DNA of 64,000 nucleotides. Origin: Neonectria sp. B-13 (lineage: Eukaryota > Ascomycota > Sordariomycetes > Hypocreales > Nectriaceae). Position 1 is the stretch's first letter. The number at the start of each line of letters is the position of its first letter. A model generated the notes under the pieces. That model was given only the letters and a program-made list of their open reading frames with translations, ran no database searches and was not told the DNA's origin. The DNA lies in contig NOKP01000002.1 of the NCBI GenBank assembly GCA_002682825.1, forward strand, positions 496,001 through 560,000, written 5' to 3'. Both the position numbers and the translations under genes were made by a program. This document shows, in pieces, positions 45,293 to 57,199 of this stretch.

Positions 45293-48200
45293 TTATTCAT
45301 CGGTCTCATCGGGAAATTGAATAAACATATCAAACCAGTCTTCAGTGGAATCATCGGGTCCTCTCTCCAGTTCTTGGCTGTTTTCCCCCGTGTTTACAAG
45401 CCAGTTAGTTGAAGCAGTTAGCTCTGCTGCTCCGAGCTGTAGCTCATGTCGAACAGCCTGGGTAACACCTCTGCAGCCAATACCCCTAACTTGAGAACAT
45501 CGATATTCCTCGATCAAGTTCGAGTTAAATTCTATAAAATGTGTCGAGGGCCTTTGTCTTGGTTTGTTGCTCTGCATTGGTTCTGCGGTAGTCGAACACC
45601 CTGATTGGGATGGGAGTTTGGCGTCTCCTGGGCTCTTGGGCTGACTGAAACCAGCCATTGATATCGAAACATGGAGAAAAAGCTGCTGCATGTCAAGATG
45701 CCCGAAATGTTTCGATAGAGATGCCAATTCCGTCCATGGCTGTGGATGTTCTGAATCGTCGAATTCCTGGCCATGGGCACACGCCACAAGCAGGGCCTCA
45801 ACAAGCCCAAAATACCCTTGCTGAACGGCAATTTCTAGACTGTAGTAGTCGACTTTTGCGCCGCGATCAAGAAGCATTTCCACAACCTCAGATGCGTCGA
45901 CGTACACGGCCTCTTGCAATACGGATCTACATCCAGGACCCAAGCTTGCGTTCACGTCTTCGCCTGCATCCAGAAGAAGCCTAACAGACTCTACCTCCCG
46001 TTTGCGTGTTGCTATTTGCAGGACATTTTGGAAGAACGATGACCTTTCAGCTCTGATATCAATACCAGTACCAAGCAAGAGCTTGATCACCTTCAGCCTT
46101 GTCGACGCTGCCACAGAATGAAATGCAAATCGATCGAACCCTGGTGCTGCCAAATCCAGTGTGGCACCATGCTGGAGTAGTAGTTCGATAGTCTCTATAT
46201 TTCCACCCGAGATTGCGCACTGTAGTGGTGCTCGTTTCGCCTGGGGGAAGAGGTTGGGACTTGTTTCCACTACTTTGTCCAGCAACATCTTGAATACTGA
46301 GCGACGAGAGTACTGTGCCGCCGTGCAGAAAGAGATCTCGTCCACCGGATACCCGTTCTGCAACAGCAGAGCAACGATTGTAGGGTTTGCCTGCGCAGCA
46401 GATGCAAGCACAGGCATCGATTGAGTGGTCCAACGCCACCAGTTGGATTGCCCCTCGTGGAACAAACCATTTTCGTACTCCCGTCCGTTGAAGTGTTTAC
46501 AACAATCCTCCGATCTCAGGCCCTGTGAAAGAAGCAGAGATACGAGTGAGGCCTCTCTGTTCACAGCTATGGCCAAGGCCGTGCCCTCCAACAACAAGTT
46601 TTCGCACATTGATGACTTTCGATTTCGCATGATAGCATTAACCGTTGCATGTTGGGACAGAATATCGATACCACGTATGCTTACGAAGGCGCAAAGAGCC
46701 CCGGCGCAGTATGTGTATTGGTTCGACGAAAGTAAGCGATCAGCGATCAACTCCCTTTGATTGAGGATGGCGACTTCCAGAGCTGAGTCGCCTCTGTCTG
46801 GTGCCGTGTCATTGACCGAGGCTCCTAAATCTAGAAGCGTATCGTAGATGGCGGTAAAGTCGGTCTTAATCGCCACCGTTAGTTCGCCACCCAGAAGTTC
46901 CGCGCCGTTTTCCAGTAGAGCGTGAATGGCTTTCGTATTGCCCGCTTGTATTGCGACCTGCAGAGCAGTACGTTCAAACGTACGATCGTGCGCCCAAGCT
47001 CTCACTGTGACCTGATTGACGTTTGCATGGAACTCATGAAGGAGCCCAATAGCCTCTGTATCGTCCATGTATGCCGCGCACTGTAGTGGAGTTGGCTCAG
47101 CTCGTAGAGGATAGCCGTCGGGCGATGCTCCCCGATTTAACAAGATGCAGAATATACTGCTTCTTCCTCCTAGCAATGCTGCAGCGATTGCAGACCCTGC
47201 AAAAATCAACCTTAAAGCATCCTTATCGGAGCAGTAACCGCTAACATTCGCCCCTTCATCCAGCAGGGCATTGACCATGGTATCGTGGCCGATGATAACC
47301 GCAATACGTAGCAGTTCCGTAGTGCAAACTGATCTGTGATATCTGCGCCTGATCTCCTCAAGAAGCAGTCGAGCGCAGTCATAGGAACGAGCGCGGGTCG
47401 CCAGAATCAAGGCATTTGAGAACTGCGCCCCAGACACCGTCTTATCTTCATTCAGCACGAGTTCCAGTAGCCTTAACTGCGCTGATTGACTGGTGCCAAC
47501 TTCAGCGACAACAAGTTCAGCTGAAGACATAAAGAAAAGCCCTCGGTTGGCCTTGGCACCTTGTCCAATAAGAAGGATAGCAAGATCGACGTCACTCTTG
47601 CTCAGCGCCACCTCCATGGGCGTCAAAAAACAAGTGCCAAGTTTGAAAAACAGATCGAAACAATAGCAGAATTGAAAGTTGTCCATACGCATTGCCAACT
47701 CAAGATCGATTCCCTCAGTAATGAACCATGAGACGAGATCTAGGTCTCCAACCCTGATAGCACTGGCAAAAATTGCTTCAGCGACGACTTTGCGGTATTC
47801 ATGGTGCGAAGGTATAATCTTTTGCAGCCAGTCGCCCTTCAGAAGCAGCCTGAGTTGTTTCGCTACCTCAACTACGACCCGATCCCAATTGTCGTAGCCG
47901 TATGAGAGTCGGTTGCAGAGCACGAAAAAGAAGATTTCAAGTTTCTCAACGACGGTTCGAGGCATTTGGAGGTATTCTGCGCGTGCACAGTTCTCTCCAG
48001 CACTCATTTCTGGCATGTATAGATCAAGCCAATGGGTGAGATGTTGTAGGACCTCAGCCCGGGCCGGAATTTGCGATGTCCAGAACCCGTTCTGTAGGGC
48101 AATCGAGAGCACTTCTTCGCATCTAGAAAATTCGACCCTCCCATCTGAGGCGCAGAATGCCAAAGCTGGCTATTGTTAGTTTGTCTCTTCAGAATTGACC

Positions 48201-48842
48201 TAGTCACTGTACTGGCTTACCCTCGTACAGCTGATTTCTCAGTGAAAACCATGGCAGATGGTCGGATTCGTAGTGCACTCGTCTTCTAGGGCGTCGGACT
48301 GAGAGTGACATATCGCTTGGAAGCTCATAAATATAGCTTGAGGATGCTGCTATCGCACGTCAGAGATCATGATAGGCTCGAGAAGAACGTTGCAAAACAC
48401 GCTCAGACGCAAGAAACTTGAGCATACATCTTTGCAGCCTGTCGAGAGTCGATTCGAAACAGTGTGTTGAAATTGCCTTATCGACTTTAGACGAAGACAA
48501 CTGAATGCCGCTCAGTATAACCTCATAGCGGCCGCCGAGTTGGTGGAGTTTCCTGATCTCTTGGGCGACCCACTTCCACGTATTCTCGGGCAAGCCCTTG
48601 CGCATTTTCCAAAGTTTTCGAAGTCTGTCGTATTGACTTTCTCTAGGCACGTGTAAGTTTGGCACTGGTAATAACAACAATGGATGATCTCACGTAGCGT
48701 AAAAGCTGTACTTGGTAGCCATTTCGCTCACAAGCTCCTTGCCAGATTTGCCTTCTTCCAGATACGTCCTCCTAACAAGTGGCCGTACGAGCTCCCATCG
48801 AAACCAATCATCATGGCCACCAGCACGCCTAGACACGGACAT
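45293..48842 (-). CDS. Clr5-domain ankyrin-repeat protein, 1130 aa
   Basis: I model four exons (48694-48842, 48401-48642, 48221-48349, 45293-48165), in frame overall. The start MSVSRRAGGHDDWFRWE leads into a Clr5 domain: VRPLVRRTYLEEGKSGKELVSEMATKYSFYAT joins, across a 51-bp intron, to ESQYDRLRKLWKMRK. An inferred 51-bp intron (48350-48400, weak GTGTTT donor) removes an in-frame TGA; without it the gene would be interrupted there. The large last exon has at least 12 ankyrin-type repeats (for example TPLQCAAYMDDTEAIGLLHE, ALQVAIQAGNTKAIHALLEN, APLQCAISGGNIETIELLLQ). The C-terminus is acidic (DDSTEDWFDMFIQFPDETDE). Clr5-ankyrin proteins are numerous in Pezizomycotina. Their roles are mostly unknown; some are suspected in allorecognition or regulation. 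Confidence 0.85.
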
Positions 48843-49899
48843 GTTGGAGAAGGTTGTTCGGGGATGGAAGAAAGGATGGGGAGAGAAAGACAAGACGTAA
48901 AGGACGGCTTGCAGAGGGATGACCGTAGTTATGTATCCATGAGCGCGCAGCCTTGGTTGGGAGCCAAGCAGGAGCTCATTGGTTGGATCCAAAATCTCGA
49001 CTTTATTTGACCCACCTCGTCCTACGTGGAATACATGATGACCCGACTCAGCCACTTTAGTACTTCAACGTCGCCCCATTCGTCATAATTCCAGCCGGCT
49101 GCATCAGGCTTTCAACACTGCGAGTAGCTCCAAGCCTCGGGCGCTCGAACGAATGCCACGTCCTTCAAGGAGCACAAGCTGCAAGGGTAGCCGCCATGAT
49201 CGACAAATTGTCACCACCCGTGGCGGCAGTGTACAGAGAAATCGCGGTAAAGGGTATCGCGCGCGTGTAGTAAGTCTGCATAGGCATCGTTGCTGTTGGC
49301 GTATCGGGAGCCGTTCACTCAAGGAACTTGAGCTTGCACGAATGCAACTCAGGTCAGCGCCAAGAATGAAGTTAACCCTACGAAGCATGCCAATGCTGCA
49401 ACTATTAAGGTTGCATTTCATAGCAAGAAGTCTACCTAATTTAATCTTCTCCGGGAGTATTCACAAATAGCGAGTTTGCGTCCCTGAATACGGCCTGAGA
49501 CCCAGACCTGAGTGTGCGAACGTCCATTTGATCCTTATTTTGAGAAACCATTTTGTACTCATCACATCACATCGTCGCATCCCTGCCTCACAAGGATTTC
49601 CGTTTCTTATCCCCCCCTTCAGGTCGGAACTTTGCAATCGTGATCCGCATCTGGTCCTATCTGTACAGGGGCCTCGAACTGGGTCTTCTCCCACATTTGT
49701 TCCCATTTTCAGTCCACACCAACGTGGACCAAATCCGAGCCTCAACTCAGGCTAAATCACCACGACTTCCATTACCACCCCAGAAGCCAAACCCGTCGGA
49801 GCTTGTATCAGCGTGAACTCTGTTAACACGAGATGCTACAACCACATAACATCCTGTGCTCTCAGCATCTCCAAATATGCGCCTGGTAGTATTAGACTG
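48843..49899. other. Intergenic, 1.1 kb
   Basis: This contains the Clr5-ankyrin promoter and the 3' flank of the Zn2Cys6 gene. Open frames of about 100 codons on both strands overlap each other and have no motif support. Nothing else is seen. Confidence 0.45.
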
Positions 49900-51757
49900 T
49901 TATGACATGAGGTTGTAGTTGCTTAGAACACCACGAGGCTTACCTGCTGCTCTCCACCGTTCGTTTAATTTCTCCAGTGTCCTTTCCAGTATTTCCCTTT
50001 CATTTGGAGCTTGCCTTTGCCGATAAGTGATATTTGCCGCTGCCACATGGTAGATGTTATGAAGAAGAAATGGCGAAACGCAGTCAAGATTCATTTCTGA
50101 CTCTGACAGGATCGTGTTACAACTTGATATCACCCTCTCTGATACGAGCTGGATTGCATCTCGACTATCCTGATCCCACTCAAGATGATTCTGGCGTGGA
50201 TGACCAGCCACTGAGCGAGGCTGATGCAAGGCTATAATCGAGCTGGTTTCTGTTAGCGAAGCCAGAGAAAGTAGAACATAACTTTTACCTGTAGCAGATA
50301 TTTAACTGGCCTTCAATGTTAACATCGAACTTCCTTGCTTCAGTTTCTGCAGCGAATACGAGCGACTTTAGTGTGCGGTCTAACTGCAGTACCTTTCCCC
50401 ACAGGGCATCAGGCTCATCGTTATCAATCCCAAGACAAGTTAAAGAAGAATGCCTAAGTACTTGACCAAGGAGTTTGGTAGACTCCATGAGCAAAGTGAA
50501 GCAACCCTGGTCGCGTCTCCTACTTTCGATGTCACTGAACATGTTCGCAGCAGCAATATTTTCAGACTAAATGCAAGTCAGCCTAGGAACTTAGGCGCCC
50601 CATTACATTCTGGTGACGTACGTCTCTGGCACCATGGATCGATATATCTTCTGGAGGATCCTCGCCCACAATAGGTGCTAGGTACCCTAGAGCCACAAAA
50701 CTAGAATTGTAACTTTGTCAGCCTAGCCGTGGCTATTGTTGGAGTGTTCTTGACTTGATGAACCCGATGTTCCAAAGTATAGGAGCCAAGCTACTCCAAC
50801 CACACCGGAAAATCTAGATCCAGGAAATCTTACCGGTTTAAAAGCAAAACAGCCCACCATAGCCTTTTGTTCTCCTCGTGTTCAGGTCGGTTCAACGGGC
50901 GGCGCAGCTTGTGTTCGTTCCGGCCACCTAGGCCCATGGCAAGTCCGTATCGAAGACAGGCCCCAGTCGTCAGGAACGCGGAAGGGTACATAGCATGCCC
51001 AATTTCGTAGAGCGAGATTAGCAGACCCGCCTGAAGTCCTGCATCTGACAGAACGCCTATAATCTCTAGATTGCTGAAGCCCTGCTTAGAAGCCAGATAT
51101 AGGTCCGATCGAGGTCCATTAGACCATGAGCACGGTGCTGAGGTGAGGAGATTTATGCAAAGCAACAGTAATGCGACATCTACAGAGAGTTCGGACTGGG
51201 GCTTTTCCAAATGCGAGTACAATCGTTCCTCGGATAGAACGGGTAGCCACCTCTGCACACCTGTGAGGAATGAGGAGACGTTACGGCGAATTGTTGCGTT
51301 GCTCTCTTCGCCAAGGTTCAGTGGAAAGAGCTGAAGCGCACCCCAAGTGGCGGGAGAAGGTATATGCATGCGAAGCTCGGTGTGTACCGCTCGATCAAGA
51401 AAGCTGCTTGGTGGGAACGCCGCTTGTGCGGCCCAAGACGCTTTTGCGCTGGGTAGATCCCCAACGTCCTGCACTAATGAACTGCCCGAAGGGGTTTGAC
51501 TATGACGCTCTGTCGTAGCAGGCTCAGTATGAACAGGATGGGATGTTTCCTTCCCTTGGCCCCTCCTGGTATGGCGTGGATAAGTGCAGCTGCAAGTTCT
51601 ACTGTATGTTTCGAGAAGCGTGAGCGGGGATGACATCCGCAAGAGGAGAGGGTAATTGGAACCCCTACATAGAACATTGCGAACATGTTGGCTGGGCCTT
51701 GTCGCATTTTCTTTTCTTAGTTCGGCATGCGTCACAAGCTGACTGGCGATTGTCCAT
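49900..51757 (-). CDS. Zn2Cys6 fungal transcription factor, 518 aa
   Basis: This is a nuclear regulator. Five exons (51669-51757, 50834-51601, 50622-50700, 50289-50566, 49900-50242) sum to 519 codons in frame. The start MDNRQSACDACRTKKRKCDK opens the binuclear zinc cluster. The first intron splits it, and splicing yields CSQC then SIRTCSCTYP, completing the six Cys. The linker is Ser/Thr-rich. The fungal-specific middle homology region spans roughly residues 130-420, including SVDVALLLLCINLL, ALYEIGHAMYPSA-like segments and NKRLWWAVLLLNRFVALG. The C-terminus lacks an obvious acidic activation domain. It is divergent from the short-chain dehydrogenase 687 bp away and may regulate it (inference). 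Confidence 0.9.
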
Positions 51758-52443
51758 TTTGCAGAGTAGGGCCCCTTGTGTCGTTTGTGAGGACAGTCGA
51801 ATTGGAAAATCCGGTGAAGTGTCTGTGATAATGAGTACTGAGCTGCTAGCCGAAGTATCCGCGGCCGCGGCCGCGGGACTTACGACTGCGGGGCTTCTGG
51901 CCGAAGGGCCCTTTGTATCCCTTATTATGAGTCGATACTTCAATGACCACCTCATTTTCGTGTGCATCTATGTACCATTCTCCACGATTCCTACCGCCTC
52001 CGCCGGTGATGGCTGGCACGGAACAGAGCGGAAAAGCCACATCAACACGCAAAAAGAACTGGGAATGCAACTACATACGTACGCATTAGTAATACATGAA
52101 AAACATGATGGTTGGCGTTGATTCCCAGGGGCGAGGAAAGCTGTCGGGCCAAGGATCAGCCATGGCCGCGGGGGCGGGGGGCATTGCAAGTCGCCGCGGC
52201 CGCGGGTTCTGATTCAAACCTGAGGGCAGGCTGTCGCTAACAGGGGGTTGCATTTATTTATGGACCCATGTCTGACAGTACCATGCAGTATTTCCATCTT
52301 CAGCTTACAGGGTAGTCTGCACCATAAAGCACTAAGTACGTTGCCTTGAATATATATATGGTGTAGTGATGTGACCAGAATTGAAGACATTGGTTACTCT
52401 TCTCTCTCTTCAAACTCCAGCTTTGCGACTTACCAAGTCAGAC
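51758..52443. promoter_or_regulatory. Divergent promoter, Zn2Cys6 factor / SDR
   Basis: This 686-bp region contains a perfect 18-bp GC palindrome of alternating CCGCGG at 51859-51876 and a related CCGCGGCCGCGG at about 52193-52204. CGG/CCG palindromes are the classical targets of Zn2Cys6 dimers, so these are candidate operators. A TATA-like run lies near 52351-52360. Confidence 0.45.
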
Positions 52444-53457
52444 ATGTCGGTTGTCACTTGGAGCGAATCGTTCCCCCCCAAACCCACCTTCACGGAGAAG
52501 GACGTCCCTGATCAGCACGGGCGAGTCTTTATCGTCACGGGCGGCTCGTCAGGATGCGGCTTCGAAGTTGCAAAGGCGGTCTACAACCTGAATGGACGAG
52601 TATACATCGCCGGCCGCTCGGCTGAAAATGCTGAACGAGCGATTCAAAGCATAAAATCCGAAGCGCCAGCTCAACAACAGACAGTCAAGGGGGGGAAGGG
52701 AGAGCTCTTCTTCCTCCACCTCGATCTCAACGACTTGGCCACCATTAAGGCTTCCGCAGACAAGTTTCTGTCTCTCGAATCCCGACTTGACGTCGTATGG
52801 CACAATGCAGGTCTTGGAGGTGCGCCGCAAGGCAGCGTCACGGCCCAAGGCTTCGAGACACATCTCGGGGTCAACGCTCTTGGACCTTTTCTGTTCCAGC
52901 ACTTCCTGACACCGCTCTGTCTGGAAACTGCCTCACGCCCAGAGGTTAGCCACAACGCCACGAGAGTTATCTGGGTGACGTCTTCTGGCCACAGAGGATC
53001 CCCAAAGCCAGACGGGATTAACTGGAATGATATGAACATGCACAAGATGGGCGGGGTGAAGGGTGGCATGTTCAAGTATGGCCAGAGCAAGGCCATGTGC
53101 GTCATGTTCGCCCACGAGTTTGCCGGCCGGTACGGGCCTCGCGGGCTGGTTTCATTGTCCCTGCATCCAGGGTCGGTCAAGACAAACTTTCAGCGCCACC
53201 AGCCATCCCTTTTCAAGACCATCACGTCACCCTTGTTATACGATCAACACTATGGTGGCCTGACTGAGCTCTTCGCTGGATTCAGTGAGGTCGCGAACAT
53301 GTCGATGATTGAGGATGGTGGCAGGAATGGATCCTACGTCGAACCGTGGGGGCGATGGGGCACTGGGTCTAAATATGTTTTCGACGGTCTTTTACAACGG
53401 AACACTGGTGCGAGGTTGTGGAAAGTGTGCGAGGAGATGGTGAAGAATTATGTGTGA
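52444..53457 (+). CDS. Short-chain dehydrogenase/reductase, retinol-dehydrogenase-like, 337 aa
   Basis: This NAD(P)-dependent oxidoreductase has an unknown substrate. It is a single exon; I use the ATG at 52444 (MSVVTWSESFPPKPTFTEKD) since the upstream frame has only a TTG. The Rossmann cofactor motif is VTGGSSGCGFEVAKA. The Arg in IAGRSAENAERA favours NADP(H). NAG appears in WHNAGLGG and the catalytic Ser in IWVTSSGHRG. The catalytic Tyr-Lys is YGQSK in MFKYGQSKAMCVM, followed by SLHPGSVKTNFQRH. The family is typical of fungal SDRs near light-induced or detoxification genes. It sits between two Zn2Cys6 genes. Confidence 0.93.
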   Translation: MSVVTWSESFPPKPTFTEKDVPDQHGRVFIVTGGSSGCGFEVAKAVYNLNGRVYIAGRSAENAERAIQSIKSEAPAQQQTVKGGKGELFFLHLDLNDLATIKASADKFLSLESRLDVVWHNAGLGGAPQGSVTAQGFETHLGVNALGPFLFQHFLTPLCLETASRPEVSHNATRVIWVTSSGHRGSPKPDGINWNDMNMHKMGGVKGGMFKYGQSKAMCVMFAHEFAGRYGPRGLVSLSLHPGSVKTNFQRHQPSLFKTITSPLLYDQHYGGLTELFAGFSEVANMSMIEDGGRNGSYVEPWGRWGTGSKYVFDGLLQRNTGARLWKVCEEMVKNYV

Positions 53458-53948
53458 GAGCGATGCTGTCTTCCTATAAACATTACTAAGACTCAGATGA
53501 TGAATAAAAGTACCTTAGTATGGTTAAACGATAATAGCAGTACATAAAAGCTTATTCTTTTATTTTCAATATTTATTTTGGAATTACTTGTTGAGAATTT
53601 GATTTACATTTTACAGCCTCGCCTTACACGTTAATGAACATAGACAATGTAATATAGTGGATATAGGTGGTTATAAATCTATAGCCTCCGTCCGTGATAG
53701 GTGATGTGAGGCAGGACGATCGCAATGGGTTGCGATTGACTATTCGTGCATCGTTTGGCCGCCTAACGGCTGATTGATGTTTTGCCTCGGGCGTGCATGC
53801 CTCAACCCCGTTACAGCAATATTTGAACTCCGCGGGATTCATAACCTAGCAAGTCCAATCTCACCTAAGCCTGACAGACACATGATATGAAATCCACAAC
53901 CCGAAGCAGGAATCCATCTCATTAGCATCCTAGAGCCGCATTTCTTGC
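53458..53948. other. Intergenic between SDR and second Zn2Cys6 gene
   Basis: This is the SDR 3' flank and the regulator's promoter; part is AT-rich (53500-53640). No gene is seen; a 72-codon minus frame is unsupported. Confidence 0.45.
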
Positions 53949-56749
53949 ATGATGGCATCAGTCGCCCAAAGTGGTGCGATTATCAAGGTCAACAAGACCT
54001 GCGATCAGTGCAGGCATCGCAAGATCCGATGCATCGGTAAGGACAAAGCCCTCCGCCGCTCCACGTCCAGGCCAGGATCTCTAACTTGAGACGCCTCATG
54101 TTAGTCACCGATACTCCGCTAGGCACGGCGCCTACTTGCGTGTACTGCATGGTAAGTCATAGGAACCACGAAGGGCAACAAGGACCATCGGCGTCGTCCA
54201 CTGACGCGTGCTTCACCAGAAACGCGGTGAGCCCTGCCACTTCAGCGCCTTCCGACGTAAAGTTCGGCTCAGAGGTCCGTGTCTCTCACGAACAAGATGC
54301 GTCCCTCATCACTGATCGTAAAGTAGTGCCCGAGCCCCTTCCTGCAACCTCGCAGCACCAGTCCAAAACGGCCTTGAGCGAGCTCTTTATCGACCGCGTT
54401 CTCGAGCACGGCCCGCAAGAGACCGTCCTCTACGATGACTTTCAGGTGCTCAGGGTATGAATTTGATCGAGATCACCCTCAGCGCACACGCGGCATCGTT
54501 GGCTAGAACTGACTCTTCCTTCCTTTAGGCACCAGACGAGCAAGGTGAGACAAAGTCTAAGATTTGCAAACTTGAGGTCACATCTGACGTGACGATAGTG
54601 CCCAGCTCAGCATTGGCTTTCTTCTCCGATCGACGAGTGACATCCTTGACTGACAAGATCGGCAACACGACTCTTCGAGAGCTCGTCGAGAGGCTGGATG
54701 ATCTCATCGTCATGCGCGTTTGCAATACGAGCGACTCTCCCTGGAAGCCAATCTACTTCAGGAAGCCTGCCAAAAGCGAAGAGGTACTTCCCGAAGAGGC
54801 GTTCGCCTACATCCAAGGTAAACGTGCACTCGATCCCCCAATGCTAAATAGCTCCTTAGTGGACACGATACTAAAAGGTATCCAGCTTACTTCGACAACC
54901 TCCATCCGGTTTATCCCTTCCTAGACCGGGAAGAATTTGAACGCCAGACATCTAGCCCTCAGCTTCCTCAGCTTCTCGCTCGAAAGCCGGCCTTTTCCGC
55001 TCTCTACCATGCCGTACTTGCCTTGGGGAGTCAGTATCATCAGTGCGGAAGCTTTGAGCCCGGGTCCGGAAGGGCATGGGACCTGTTTCAGGTGTCCCTA
55101 GGACTCATGGCCGAGGTCATGCTGCCCCGAGAGTCACTAGAAAATCTTCAGGTGCGTATCCATATTGTTTCCGCTACAAAAAGAGCCCCAGCGCTAACAT
55201 ACTTTACCTTGCGCAGGCCCTCGCTGCAATGGTAGGTTCATAGGCTTACGCACACAATCGAAAGGGGAGGAATGTGTCAAGATCTCTAACACTAAGCGCA
55301 ACAGTCCATCTTTGCAATGAATAGCTGTTGTCTTCAAGTCGACGATGCACTTATCTCTCACGCCGCCCGGATGGCCCAGATCCTCCGGTATCACAAGAGT
55401 TCTCGCTCCGAAACCACGTGTCTGAAAACCTTCTGGGTGATCTACGCCATGGAAAAGCAGCAGTCTTTTCACAGCCATGCTAGCTCGGTCAGGAGCCCTT
55501 TCCACCTCTTTTGGTTCGATTGACGACGAGTTTCGACTGACGGTGCCTGTAGATGATAGCTGACGAAGACATCGGGTGCATAATTCCTGTAGTCCCTGAA
55601 TCGCAAATCTCTGGCTTCAACTGGTTCCTTTCGAACATACGGCTCGCTAGGATAACAACAGTCGCCTACACATCGCTCTTCTCAGCCAGTGCCGCACTGA
55701 GATCGACAAACTCATACCAAGCCGCGATTGTCCCCGTCCGCCGCATGCTGGAGGATTGGCGCCAGTCCATCCCTGTTGAGTTTAGGCCTGGGGACTCGAA
55801 GAACTTCAACGAGGCCTTCAATACCAGTGCCAGGCTAGTCGCGCTCCAGACGCACTATTTCTATTACCACATCATCGTCGCCCTCGAGCGCCTGACGCTT
55901 CACATCGATCAGGGACGAGACTATGAGTGCCAGGCCAGCAGGCAGAGGCTGATGAAGACGGCCCGAACTGTAATCGAGTTGACTCGGTTCATTGACCCAG
56001 AACCACACGTTCCTCTATTGTAAGAAGAAATCGAGCAATAATGAAATGATACTGACAGAAAGGCTAGCGTGCTGGCTATCATGCCGCTTTCGGCAATGTT
56101 CATTCTCTTCGACTTCGTCATCCACAACCCACATCACCGTGAATCAAGAATCAACCTGTCGCTATTGGACTCGGCGGCCGGCTACTTTAGCCTCCTACAT
56201 ATCGCCGCGAAAAATGCACTCCCCGGAGAAGTCATATCCGAGTTTGCCCAGATCGCAAGAGAGTACTATTACAAGGCGCAACAAGAGCAAACCCCAGACG
56301 CCTCGAAGCAGACTGAAGGGGAGGAGAGAATCGTTACTTTGCGAACAGCTCAAATGAAAATAGATACTACTGACGAAAATGAGAACACTGAGGCTGGTGT
56401 CGTCACCGAAAGTCATGTTCGACTTGTAAGATTCAAACGTTCAACCCAATCAACCATTCGGGGTCTATGAGGTCTAACTATTGACTTCAACCTTCCCTAG
56501 CCAAATATCATCCAACCGAATCCATTCATAGACACACAGGATGCCTTCAACCTTCCAACAGCTACAGACAGTCTCTTGGGTCCTGATTATCTCGACTATC
56601 CCACGCCTGCCAACTTCGAGGCGGCAACTGACATCCAGATGTCGGACGTTGGCGACTTCAAGACCATGTTTGGATGGGTATTCCCAGATTGGAACGATGA
56701 TGGCGCCGAGGCGGACTCTTTGAATGTTGGCGAGCCCTCAGGTTTCTAG
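53949..56749 (+). CDS. Zn2Cys6 fungal transcription factor with fungal_trans domain (~721 aa)
   Basis: This is a nuclear regulator. The start MMASVAQSGAIIKVNKTCDQC lies in exon 53949-54036. The zinc cluster continues over two introns (54037-54104, 54152-54219): CDQCRHRKIRC, then CVYCM, then KRGEPCHFS. Other introns are 54455-54528, 54818-54885, 55152-55216, 55232-55304, 55488-55552, 56020-56058 and 56426-56500. Exon 54220-54454 as drawn has one extra base relative to the frame. Either a 40-bp intron (54257-54296, GTAAAG..AAG) is spliced or there is a frameshift. The middle homology region begins AYFDNLHPVYPFLDREEF. The C-terminus is acidic and aromatic (FGWVFPDWNDDGAEAD), consistent with an activation domain. 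It converges with the ABC transporter, which it may control (inference). Confidence 0.87.
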
Positions 56750-57199
56750 CAATGAGAGCTGACGATGAACTGTACATGCATGGTAGAAGTAGACTAGCTA
56801 AGATGAGTCAAAGTATTGTTAGCCGCGCAATCTGTCTGAACGAATATCCTTGCAATGTACATGAATATGTTTTGCGGTGATTGAGGGCTCCTTTGACCTC
56901 GACGTTATCAAAACAGCAGAAACTAAAGCCTGTGAACTATAGAAAAGATGTACAATACTCATTATGCAACCATCGCTAGCCGACGCGCTGCCAGACACGC
57001 ACGATTCCTTAATTATGTTGAGAAATTTAATTCGGATCTATAGGGCTCTGTCTAGGTTAATCTAAAATCCTCCCATTCTATACTTCTATTGTCCCAGCCA
57101 AGTCCTGCCCTTGAACAGGGAACATTAACGACTACTAGTATACACACATGAATTTCCATCCTCCAAGGCACAGCTCCTTCACACGGCGAGGCCCTCGTA
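56750..57199. other. Convergent 3' flanks (regulator / ABC transporter)
   Basis: This contains both 3' UTRs and no gene or repeat that I can see. Confidence 0.5.
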
